Part shown: piece by piece, positions 1 to 10,844 of the stretch | How the letters are laid out: each line of letters starts with the position of its first letter | Numbering within the stretch: position 1 is the first letter of the stretch | Made by a program: the position numbers and the translations under genes | The notes under the pieces: model-generated | Databases searched by the model: none | What the model was told of the DNA's origin: nothing | Seen by the model: the letters and a program-made list of their open reading frames with translations, nothing else | From: Syncephalis plumigaleata | Taxonomy: Eukaryota; Zoopagomycota; Zoopagomycetes; Zoopagales; Piptocephalidaceae | DNA length: 64,000 bases | Direction: 5' to 3' | Assembly (NCBI GenBank): GCA_025201365.1 | Contig: JAIXMF010000013.1 | Span: 124,001 to 188,000 of the forward strand

Positions 1-1
1 G

Positions 2-3000
2 CGATCCGGTAAACGTACAGAAGGCTGGCTACAAGCACGAGCCACCGGCAGTACGGAATGGAAAAAGTACTGGACGGTCATTGATGTGGCGGGCCCAGTA
101 CCGCGAGTGGTATTCATGGACTCGAAACGATCCAAGAAGCCTATCTTCGTGATGACCAACATTTCACAGGCATACGCCATTTATCCGGAGAAACCGCAAC
201 TGGTCGACCTATCAACAATTCATAAACTGGAGGGTTTAGTATTACACGGCGAGGATTCATCACCGGTGCCTGCATTCGTTCAATTAATGGCACCAGCACC
301 CGCGGAAATGGCACGCTGGCTATGTGCCGTCCATGATGCCTTCTACCTGTATGGCTGCCCGGGTATGCCACAAATCATACCGCTACCTGACGAGCATAAT
401 CTCTATTTGGATCCCGCCGAAGTGGCCGATGTACCGGTGGACGGGCATAGTCTAGCCGCCACCAAACAGATATTTGATCGAATTGCTAATGAAAAACAAC
501 AGCAACGTCATCGATCGCCTGCTACTAGTAATTCGGGTAGTTCGGCTGCATCTCCATTCGCACCACGTCCTCCCACCATGAGTCGTAGCAATAATAGTAG
601 CTCGCAACATCCTAATATGCAACACTCTGGTATATTCGCGCCATCTAGCCATCGACAAGGACATGTTCATCAGCCAAGTCTACACAATCCCAGCGGTAGT
701 GGACCGATGCCACCGCCACCTCCTCCTCCAGTGAATCCCATGAATCCCAACTATTATTCTCCTCCCCCTCTTGGTAATAATGGTCCACCATTACCACATC
801 CACCTCCACATCCGATACAACACCAAATGAATGTACCATCACCACCCGGTTCACGTAATAGCTCACTCAGTGATCGCGCTCCTCATAATCGACCGCCATT
901 GTCGCATAATCCGAGTAACATGAGTGTGTCATCGAACCATCAGTATGTGCCACCGCCACAGCAGAATGTTATCAATCCAATGGTGCACAATCATGTTGGT
1001 ACTACCAATCCAGGTCACACGGCCAACTCTTCTATCTCGTCCAATAACAACAGTCAAGATCGTCAGCTGCCCATTACTAATACATCGTCGATATCGCCTC
1101 CAATGGCATTGTCCTCATTGCCCGAGATTCCATCTATTAGTGGTGATTTAATGGGAGATGGACTGCATGGACTATCACTGACCGAGAAAGATACGAAATC
1201 AGAGAAGAAAGAAGAGAAACCACAACGACGACGTAAACCGGCTCGTCCATTAGCCAGTGATTCTGAAGAGGAAGAGGATGATGACGACGACGACGACGAG
1301 GATAACGAAGAAGATGACGAGGATGAAGATGAGCCAGCTGAGAAGAAGAAAGAAGTGGCAGCACCTGTCAAGCCATCTCCACCTGTATCGCAAACTAGTC
1401 CACCCATTATTCATCCTAGCAGCGATCTATTGCCACCCATTGGTGGTCTAATATCATCCGATATCAACTTGTCATTCCTTAATGTCGACCCTCATGCAGC
1501 GGAATCGGCGGTAACCAGTACGAAAGCAGACACATCAAGCACTACAGCGAAACCTGCTACCGAGGAGAGTGCTGCAGAGGCACCATTAAGTGCAGCAGCT
1601 AAACGACGTAATCGACGATTAGCCAAGGCACAGGCACCACTTCCATCGGATAGTGAAGAGGATGATGACGATGATGACGATGACGATGATGGCGAGAATA
1701 AGCCAAATCTACCAATGACGACCACGACGATTAATACGACAGGCAACAATCCGATACTAGGCACATCCAACGCCAATGCCTCTACACAATCATTAGGTAT
1801 GAATGAAGCAATGGATTCGATAGCACGTCCACGTACGGGTAGTGTTCCAATGCTTAGCGAGGGACGTCGACCATCAATGCCATTCGACTGGCAATCCAAT
1901 AACTCTGGTAATTTACTAAAACATACTATCATCATATACAATTACTAACAACGTTGTTAATAGAAACCACACTTCCATCCATGCAATCAGGTCGTCCTCA
2001 ATCGGCACACTTACTAGAATCGGGACCAGCTTATCCAGCGATGACTATGAATGCTGCCAATGTTGGTGTCGGTGCCGGTGTTGGCGGTACATTCAATCAA
2101 ATGCGTCCAATGAGCCATGCTATGGGTAGCACGTTTGACCCTATGCAACCGATGCCTGGTATGGAGTTTATGACACCAGAGGAGCGTTGGCGTTGGGAGC
2201 AACAACAGCTACAGCTACAACAGCAACAAATGTATATGGCACAATCGGGCGGCATTATGCAGCCACCAATGGCGCCATTTATGGGACACAATCGTATATC
2301 CATGTTCAGTCAAGGCAGCGGTAGCGTATACGGTGGCGGTATGGGCAGTGGACCAGGTAGTGCTTATGGCGATGATAATCAAAGCATCGTTAACGGTATG
2401 CGACCAAATCCACACAACATGGGCTACACCAATGAACATATGCAACGTATGCATATAGCGCAAGAGGCAGGTTTCGACTACACGGGCATGCAAATGGGCG
2501 ATTTCAAGCCACCGCAAAACTCGTTGCTAGCCGCGCATGATGCAGCAAAACAACATCAGAGTGTCTACGGTCTACCCGGCATGAGTGGCATATCGGGCAA
2601 TGTAGGAGGACAACGCAGTGGTCCACTCGTGCAACTAAAGGAGAAGCGTAAGCAAGCACAAACCACGGGACTAGTTGGCGCCATTCATGCTCGTGAGCAA
2701 ATGAAGGCTGCCAATAAGTACAGCAATGCCGCCTATGGCAACCAGCCTCGACATGATCCTGACCGCGAGCGTGAACGAGCATTAGATCGTGAAAAGGAAC
2801 GCTGGCTCGAACAGCAACGACAGAGCACGTTCATGCAAGATGAGATGATGCGTAGACGCGCCACGAATATGACACCGGTAGGTGGTGCCAACATGAGTAT
2901 GATGCAAGGCATGCCTATGGGTCAGAATCCCAATATGATGATGATGATGCGACCTAATATGACGATGATGGACGATGGCGACGACGTATCTCTAATGAAC

Positions 3001-3768
3001 TTTAGCCAGCTACAGCTACAACAACAGCAGCAACAACAGCAGCAACAAGCAATGATGAATGCATCGAATGCTGGTGGATTTGGTCTAGTTGGCGGACAAT
3101 TACCGAATCATTCAGCATCAAATATACTTGACGGCTCGCTACTAGGTATACCGTCATCGTTCATGCATAACCACGCTTCACCAGCATCATCACCGGGTTT
3201 AATGCCTATCACCGGGTTGGAAGACTCGATCAATTCCATGTCACTTAATAAGCGTGAACCAGATCAAGTAATGCAACAACAAAAGCACGTACGTCACTCT
3301 TCTCGCGGTAACTTGGAGAACATTAGCAACATATCTGACGACGATGATGACGATGACGAGGATGAAGAAGACGATGACGACGAGGACTCGGACTCGGAAG
3401 GTTCGGTAGACGACGATCTACGTGGACCACCCGGCTCTCGTAGTACGACACAGCTACAAGTAATAACGGAGGTAACGCCAGATCTAGTCGATATATTCGA
3501 TCAATTTGTCGATGAACAACTGGAAATGCGCCCATACTCGTTTGTACCGGCCGCACAACTCTACTCGGCCTACAAGCTCTACTGTCGAACTAAAGGAGCA
3601 AGCGAAATTGCCAATGAAACGGTACTCGAGGAGATGATGACCGATAACGGATTCCTTAAGAAGCGTCGTACCGCCGTGTCGGGCAAGAAAGGTCGACGTT
3701 CCGCATCATCCAAGGAGGCACCGGCAAGTGGCGAGGAAGAATGGTATAACATTGCCCTCGTATCCTAA
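2..3768 (+). CDS. Caf120/Skg3-like PH-domain protein, 5'-partial, one intron
   Basis: The reading frame is already open at the left edge and starts with a PH-like segment (EGWLQARATG, then EWKKYWTVID). The gene is therefore cut by the window; GTG at 86 is not a start. A 56-nt intron (1908-1963, with TTACTAAC before TTAATAG) joins the first exon to a second that ends at 3768 with the phase preserved, so the two long reading frames are one gene of more than 1,230 residues. After the PH region come Pro/His/Asn-rich stretches, two Asp/Glu runs near 1270-1340 and 1650-1690, Gln and Met runs, a third acidic run near 3340-3420, and a C-terminal folded block (VDIFDQFVDEQLEMRPYSF) followed by a basic tail. 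Fungal Caf120/Skg3 proteins have this PH plus low-complexity plan; Caf120 is CCR4-NOT associated and Skg3 is at the bud cortex. The family assignment is from pattern memory. It could be another fungal PH protein. Confidence 0.72.
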
Positions 3769-4608
3769 TGTTGATACAGTTTGTTATCGTTATCGTTATT
3801 GTTTCTCTCTATCTATCTAATACGCTCTCTCTCTCTCTATTACATTATAGCAATGCATTTATTATTACATCTAAATTGCGCATAATCAATAATAATAATA
3901 ATAACTAAATTTATTAAGTGTTTCAATCGAGTCTATAAGTAAATAATAATAAAACCATTTAGCATGTTATTTTACGTTAGAATACTTGTCTATGTAAGAC
4001 GTTCACACTAGGAGGGTGAAAAGGGAGGTATAAAGCGATAAGTGAGGTCTTATTAGTATAAGACGCTCACGCAAGTAGAATAGAAATAAGGGACAAAGCG
4101 ACGAGTGAGGTCTTACGTAGAACGAGATCGTGCGAGAGAACCTTATGACACAAACTACACGAACTCAAACAATAAAGCAAGTTACGAATAGTCAGAAGTG
4201 TCAAGGAAAAGGTCAATTAATGTTTATTGATATGTGTAACGTCGTTAGTTTATATACGCAACATACACCGCTCCATGAACGTAGCTCTGCTACGTTCTCT
4301 GTATTAAAAGAGACTTCTCCTCGAGTAAGAAGCGCTTAATCGGTAGGAGGGAGGTGATGTTGAGTAAGATAAATATGGCAACGTTAGTAGTGTTAATGAT
4401 AGTGTTGATAATGAGAATACTGAAGTTAATGATAGAGATAATAATAATGTGACTGGTGATGCCGATGATGATACTAGCTAGTAGTATCATCATGATCTTC
4501 GATGAAATGGGTGAGAGGCGTCACAGTCTAAAAGATTAAAGAATAATCCTAGATTGTAGTTGAACGGTTCAAAAAGAAAATGCCATGCTGAACATAAGCA
4601 AAAAGAGA
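3769..4608. other. Intergenic stretch with CT microsatellite and AT-rich tail
   Basis: This spacer holds a CT-rich run at about 3805-3840, an AT-rich part with an (AAT)n run at about 3889-3902, the duplicated 58-bp unit described separately, and purine-rich DNA with GATGATG-type repeats at 4350-4500. No coding signal is convincing. The first 150 bases are probably the 3' UTR and polyadenylation region of the PH-domain gene. Confidence 0.6.
3995..4115. repeat. Two diverged tandem copies of a 58-bp unit with inverted 6-mer ends
   Basis: Copies lie at 3995-4052 and 4059-4115. Each begins TAAGACG(T/C)TCAC and ends GTGAGGTCTTA, so TAAGAC and GTCTTA form short inverted ends. The middles share AAAGCGA and AAGGGA-like blocks but differ elsewhere. 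This may be a decayed small repeat family or a local duplication. No coding potential is seen. Confidence 0.5.
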
Positions 4609-4681
4609 TGTTTCCACCCGGGGTCGAACCGGGGACCTTCTGCGTGTAAAGCAGATGTCATAACCACTAGACTATAGAAAC
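4609..4681 (-). tRNA. tRNA-Val (anticodon UAC)
   Basis: The minus strand folds as a 73-nt cloverleaf: acceptor GTTTCTA pairs with TGGAAAC (one G-T), the D arm contains TAGTCTAGTGG (A box), the anticodon stem TCTGC/GCAGA encloses TTTACAC giving anticodon TAC, and the T arm has GGTTCGACCCC (B box). The discriminator is A. A T-rich stretch follows on the minus strand (TTTTCTTTTTG), a likely RNA polymerase III terminator. No intron. Confidence 0.93.
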
Positions 4682-4775
4682 TAACTCGTTATAATTTTAA
4701 GCATTTTTACTTACTAATATCAATTGAGTAAAATTGGCCAAAAAACGAAAAATTTGCTATTTTTACGTAAAAATA

Positions 4776-5442
4776 GAGGATGGGGTTGTAGCCAAGTGGT
4801 TACGCTCTATTTCTCGGACGAATAGGTCCTGGGTTCGATTCCTGCCAATCCCGTCATAGGGAAAAAAAAGGTATCATTTCTAACTAGTTAACAGAAATGT
4901 TGACATTTATTAACCTACCGACTATAAGAGGCGGTGCCGTGGCCTAGTGGTACGGCGCCCGTCCTCGGACCGTAGGGGTCCTGGGTTCGATTCCTGCCAA
5001 TCCCTTCAAGAGGAAAAAAGGTATCAAAAAAGTATAGGCAGCTTTAAAAATGTCTTCACCCAACCATAATAATAACTAGGTTGGTTCTTTCACCCGCGTG
5101 CGGTTTTCCAGGACGTCTTAACCAACGGCCGACTTCTCCCATCGATTTCCAAGAAATAGGATATGCGATGTCTTCACTTGTGGACATGCCCAGTTTGTAT
5201 AAACATGTTTATTATAATAAAATAAGCTACGGCAATGTTCAAAAAGAAAAAAAAAAAAATAACCTACCGACTATATGCTAGTTGGTTTTCTGCTACACAA
5301 CCGTGGTCTGCACTCGCAAGACACATTTCCATTCCGTGGGCATTGGGCTGTTTGTCAATTGTTTGTTATTATAACCCTGTTTAATTCATTTATAATAAAA
5401 GACGGCATATAGCCAAATATGTTCTAACAAGAAAAAAAAAAA
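4776..5442 (+). mobile_element. SINE family A, copy 1 (tRNA-derived head, LINE-like tail), carrying a nested SINE B
   Basis: The element starts GAGGATGGGGTTG and opens with a tRNA-Pro-like head (A box TAGCCAAGTGG, anticodon-loop CTCGGAC, B box GGTTCGATTCC, acceptor GGGGTTG/CAATCCC). It continues through a body with TTTCTAACTAGTTAAC and ends in ...GCCAAATATGTTCTAACAAG plus an A run. An 18-bp target-site duplication (4758-4775 and 5443-5460, one mismatch) bounds it. SINE B is inserted at 4927-5259; without it the element is about 320 bp. The last 150 or so bases resemble the 3' end of the LINE at 59.9 kb. The T stem has a C-C mismatch and the head sits in a dispersed repeat, so this is a SINE, not a working tRNA-Pro gene. 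Confidence 0.88.
4927..5259 (+). mobile_element. SINE family B, copy 1, nested in SINE A
   Basis: A 333-bp element begins AGAGGCGGTGCC with a tRNA-like head (A box TGGCCTAGTGG, B box GGTTCGATTCC). It has its own body containing ATGTCTTCACCC and ends with TTTATTATAATAAAATAAGC plus TACGGCAAT and an A-rich tail. An exact 16-bp target-site duplication (4911-4926 and 5260-5275, TAACCTACCGACTATA) proves insertion into SINE A. The last 35 or so bases match the 3' end of the LINE fragment at 5638-5994, so its tail comes from a different LINE than that of SINE A. The head cannot fold a normal anticodon arm. Confidence 0.87.
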
Positions 5443-5637
5443 TATTTTTACGTAAAATTATCAAAAGATACGTAGTTGTACTACTGAAAACAATGTATGG
5501 AATTACGTATAATGTTTACATTGAATTATTTACGTATTTCTGTCGTATGTTATTAATTAACAACACACACACAACTTGTTCTCCTATACAATTGTTATTC
5601 CCTCGCTTTCGTCTTTCGCTTCTCGTTAACTGTACGC

Positions 5638-5994
5638 GAGATGGATAAGTGAGGTACAAAAGCGAATCAAAGCCGATCTATATCATTCAAAATTACTTAA
5701 CAACATGAAGAGGTTCGAGAAGTCGTGGACACGGATAAAGTGTCAATGGTTTGTTTTCGAGTCAGGTGGAAATGCTTATAACGGTAGAGTGTTATTCAAT
5801 AATGCACTACCAACAGCATTAAACACGCAACATAATAATACACGGCCTAACGACTCTCGATAACCACTCACTTCAATAACCCAAACGATCATATCTCTGT
5901 ACTTTATTTTATCTCATATGATCATTCATTTGAATGTTGTCAACTTGGTTTATTATAATAAAATAAGCTACGGCAATATTAAAAGAAAAAAAAA
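5638..5994 (+). mobile_element. LINE family B, 5'-truncated 3' fragment
   Basis: The fragment encodes the last 70 or so residues of a LINE ORF2 (IKADLYHSKLLNNMKRF, then CQWFVFESGG) and a 3' UTR ending ATAAGCTACGGCAATATT plus an A run. A perfect 22-bp target-site duplication lies at 5616-5637 and 5995-6016. The encoded tail is clearly related to, but distinct from, the LINE at 60 kb (IRADLYHAK, CQWFTYDPGG). This is ordinary target-primed integration with 5' truncation. Confidence 0.88.
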
Positions 5995-6398
5995 TCGCTT
6001 CTCGTTAACTGTACGCTATTATACTAGATTATAGTGCGTAATCTGGACGATGACAACAAGGCGAGTGTTCAGTTTATTAGCGTACGTGTTCATCTACTAA
6101 TTACTGCATTGTATACAATGTTTTGTTCATTATTTATTGTTTACGTGTTTCCTGCTTGTTTTCTTGTTACCAACGTTGAATACAAGCATATAGACCGCGA
6201 TTAAGGTAGGTAATCATAGAAAAAGCGCAAAATTTTTTTTTTTTTTTCTTGTTAGAACATATTTGGCTATATGCCGTCTTTTATTATAAATGAATAAACC
6301 AGGGTTATAATAACAAACAATTTGACAAACAGCCCAATGCCCACGGAATGGAAATGTGTCTTGCGAGTGCAGAACACGGTTGTGTAGCAGAAAAACCA

Positions 6399-6935
6399 TT
6401 TTTTTTTTCTTTTAATATTGCCGTAGCTTATTTTATTATAATAAACCAAGTTGACAACATTCAAATGAATGATCATATGAGATAAAATAGAATACATGGA
6501 TATGATCGTTTGGGCTATTGAAGTGAGTGGTTATCGAGAGTCGTTAGGCCGTGTATTATTATGTTGCGTGTTTAATGCTGTTGGTAGTGCATTATTGAAT
6601 AACACTCTACCGTTATAAGCATTTCCACCTGACTCGAAAACAAACCATTGACACTTTATCCGTGTCCACGACTTCTCGAACCTCTTCATGTTGTTAAGTA
6701 ATTTTGAATGATATAGATCGGCTTTGATTCGCTTTTGTACCTCACTTATCCATCTCGCGTACATCGATAAGCTATCAACCACCGAATTATCTAACGACGC
6801 TTCCGCATGCGCTCTATATACTTGCCATAGTGCTAATGCGTGGAAGACGTTGATGTTTGGTATGGACTTTTTCCATGCTGGCAATCCCGTCACGATGTCG
6901 ACCATGGTGATTTGCCTGGCAGGTGAGTTGTCCAT
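6399..6935 (-). mobile_element. LINE family B, longer 5'-truncated fragment nested in SINE A copy 2
   Basis: The minus strand carries about 135 residues of LINE ORF2 C terminus in one open frame (FHALALWQVYRAHAEASLD through CQWFVFESGGNAYNGRVLF), ending with NTRPNDSR, a 3' UTR and an A-rich tail. A 15-bp duplication (6384-6398 and 6936-6950; GTAGCAGAAAAACCA on the plus strand) flanks it. Its coding part is nearly identical to that of the fragment at 5638-5994, so both come from one recent LINE family. It is not a host gene. Confidence 0.87.
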
Positions 6936-6960
6936 GTAGCAGAAAAACCAACTAGCATAT

Positions 6961-7292
6961 TTTTTTTTTTTCTTTTTGAACATTGCCGTAGCTTATTTTA
7001 TTATAATAAACATGTTTATACAAACTGGGCATGTCCACAAGTGAAGACATCGCATATCCTATTTCTTGGAAATCGATGGGAGAAGTCGGCCGTTGGTTAA
7101 GACGTCCTGGAAAACCGCACGCGGGTGAAAGAACCAACCTAGTTATTATTATGGTTGGGTGAAGACATTTTTAAAGCTGCCTATACTTTTTTGATACCTT
7201 TTTTCCTCTTGAAGGGATTGGCAGGAATCGAACCCAGGACCCCTACGGTCCGAGGACGGGCGCCGTACCACTAGGCCACGGCACCGCCTCTC
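6961..7292 (-). mobile_element. SINE family B, copy 2, nested in SINE A copy 2
   Basis: This is a full-length SINE B on the minus strand, nearly identical to copy 1 over about 330 bp. It is flanked by an 18-bp duplication (6943-6960 and 7293-7310, AAAAACCAACTAGCATAT on the plus strand). The duplication differs from that of copy 1 and is shifted by roughly 12-15 bases within the SINE A sequence, so this is a second, independent insertion into almost the same place. Confidence 0.87.
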
Positions 7293-7551
7293 AAAAACCA
7301 ACTAGCATATAGTCGGTAGGTTAATAAATGTCAACATTTCTGTTGACTAGTTAGAAATGATACCTTTTTCCCTATGACGGGATTGGCAGGAATCGAACCC
7401 AGGACCTATTCGTCCGAGAAATAGAGCGTAACCACTTGGCTACAACCCCATCCTCAGAAAAAGCGCAAAAAAACGCAATGTTAGGAGGAGAGGAATTGAG
7501 AAAAACGAGGCTGATAGTGGCAAGAAATGCTTCGATTTCATGGAAGTTAAT

Positions 7552-7635
7552 GGTGCGTTGGCCGAGCGGTCTAAGGCGCTGCACTCAAGTTGCAGTCTTC
7601 GTATGAAGGCGTGAGTTCGAATCTCACACGCACCA
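7552..7635 (+). tRNA. tRNA-Leu (anticodon CAA)
   Basis: An 84-nt class II cloverleaf: acceptor GGTGCGT pairs with ACGCACC, discriminator A, A box TGGCCGAGCGG, anticodon stem CTGCA/TGCAG with loop CTCAAGT (anticodon CAA), a long variable arm, and B box GAGTTCGAATCTC. A TTTT stretch follows at about 7639, a likely Pol III stop. No intron is present, although tRNA-Leu(CAA) carries one in many yeasts. Confidence 0.94.
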
Positions 7636-8007
7636 AACGTTTTGCATTCCTGAAATGTTAGCTTTTTGCAGTAGAATGGTATTTCATGTAATATTTTGCA
7701 TTTTTGCACGGTAGAACAGCGAGAAAGGTGGTAAAAGTGTAAGTGCATGCATGTGAAAAGGGCAGGTGAAACGTAAAATGATGATGTAAGACGTCATGTA
7801 GCATAGAACGACAACGAATAAACAATTAATCACAACTAGAGGGATGTACTTTTATTTACTATCTATCATATGTATATGTATATCGTTATGAGCTGTGATG
7901 GTTATCAATAGTATCGTCATTGTGTTCATATTATTGTATCAAACTATGGTAAGTAGCAGAATGTTTGCTATCACTGCATCGCGCTATTAAATAGCACGCT
8001 ATTCGCC
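7636..8007. other. Intergenic, upstream of the Cys-rich gene
   Basis: Nothing beyond the tRNA terminator and short AT-rich runs (TATGTATATGTATATC near 7868). It presumably holds the promoter of the gene at 8008. Confidence 0.5.
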
Positions 8008-8688
8008 ATGTATACGACGCCGTACGGTTACTCACCATCATCTCGTTCAATTGTCGTTAACATGTGCTATTATCCAGTGGCCACCTCCTCGATGAAGAGC
8101 AATCTTGTGACGAGCCAAGCATCGCGTGTATGTGCACGTCGCGGTTGTACTCATCCATGCTACAAGACTAAACAAGGTTCACTTTGTTACTCCTATTGCA
8201 GTCATCTATGTGGTCAGTTGGATGCGACAAATAGTGAGTATTTCACCTTTCTACCGGTATATCAGGACGATGTCGATTTTCATCAAGTCTGTGCGCAGCT
8301 AAACAAGGAGAATCATGATTTAACCAATGGTACTGCTGCTGTTTTCCGAATTATGGCACCGCACAGCATGCTGCAACGATATGCGAGCAGCATAAAGAAA
8401 TACGGAGGCAACTCACGACGTATTATCTGCTATATCGATCAACAGGGCAATGACGTGCTGCGTAATAAAGCATCTACAAAGTGTTTCCCTGAGGTCATTC
8501 TCAAAGGTAAGTAGTGCTTATTCATTATTTGATTGCATACTTAATGACTTTAATTGCTAGCCGTTCCAGAGAAATTGCCTGATTCCATTGCTCAATACGA
8601 GCAACAAGAGGATTGGCATATTGCTATAGTATGCAGTGTACCAAGCATACATGCAGCACCATCCAAGACTACAATGGTTAGTTATTGA
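8008..8688 (+). CDS. Cys-rich protein, catalytic-domain-less paralogue of the PARP at 28.5 kb
   Basis: Two exons (8008-8506, 8561-8688) with a 54-nt intron give about 208 residues. The N-terminal part has LVTSQ followed by a Cys-rich module (CARRGCTHPC, then LCYSYCSHLCG), probably zinc binding. It then has a block FRIMAPHSMLQRYASSIKK. The same order occurs in the gene at 28.5 kb (LVTSQ, CYSYCSRRC, YKIQMSKTLQERY), which goes on into a PARP catalytic domain. Here the protein ends after an unrelated 42-residue stretch with no HGT motif. In fungal PARPs the Cys module precedes the catalytic domain; what it does alone is unknown. A start at an internal Met (about residue 29, just before LVTSQ) is also possible. 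It could be an accessory or competitor of the PARPs (inference). Confidence 0.7.
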
Positions 8689-9007
8689 ATTATTTGCTAC
8701 TACTTGTACATACTAACTTGATGCTTAGCTCTTGCCTCGTTTTCTCGTCTATTATCACAAATAGACAATAGTTTTTTACGTGATATCCATTGCAATTATT
8801 GCGTTTAATCACTTGTATATATGAAGTTGCATTTACGAATAAATCAATCTTTTACTTGGATACAAACAGTGTAATTGATGCTGATGCATTAGTGATTACG
8901 ATCATCGCTGATGGATTTAGATTGTTTTCTTTTTTGCTTGCCTGATATGATTAATTTCACGCAGCGTCACTTTCCTGTCAACGGCTTCTTTTCCCTTTTA
9001 CTCGACC
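8689..9007. other. Short intergenic spacer before ARG8
   Basis: AT-rich, no coding signal. It holds the 3' end of the Cys-rich gene and the ARG8 promoter; no element is clear enough to name. Confidence 0.45.
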
Positions 9008-10687
<1,680 letters not shown>

Positions 10688-10844
10688 CTTTATTGCTCCA
10701 CTAATTGATTACTCTTTTTGTCATAAAATAATCATATACTATGGTAATAATTGTATTTGTCAATACATGCTTGCACCGACTGCATTGATACTTTCATGTA
10801 TAAACATACGTTTCATAGCGTAACCTCATAAGAAAGACTTGCTA

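Larger units (their letters stand above)
6233..7455 (-). mobile_element. SINE family A, copy 2, carrying a nested LINE B fragment and a nested SINE B
   Basis: On the minus strand this copy starts GAGGATGGGGTTG at 7455 and ends ...GTTCTAACAAG plus an A run at 6233. An exact 15-bp duplication (AGAAAAAGCGCAAAA at 6218-6232 and 7456-7470) bounds it. Inside are two separate insertions, a SINE B (6961-7292) and a LINE B fragment (6399-6935), each with its own duplication. It faces copy 1, so the pair resembles a long inverted repeat, but the flanks and nested insertion points differ, so each arm was built independently. Confidence 0.87.

Noticed and set aside
1063-1407. Ser-rich minus-strand ORF
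   Set aside because: Shadow of the Asp/Glu codon repeats of the PH-domain gene.
1954-3768. Second gene separate from the PH-domain gene
   Set aside because: A 56-nt intron with proper signals joins the two frames in phase.
4781-4853. tRNA-Pro(CGG) gene
   Set aside because: The cloverleaf is nearly complete, but the T stem is mismatched, the same head recurs at 7375-7450 and 47,151, and each is the 5' end of a SINE with target duplications.
6531-6983. 150-residue host gene on the minus strand
   Set aside because: It is the ORF2 C terminus of a 5'-truncated LINE, with A tail and target duplication.
4776-7455. One large palindrome or inverted-repeat transposon
   Set aside because: Each arm is a SINE A with its own target duplication, and the nested insertions use different sites; no common terminal inverted repeat exists.
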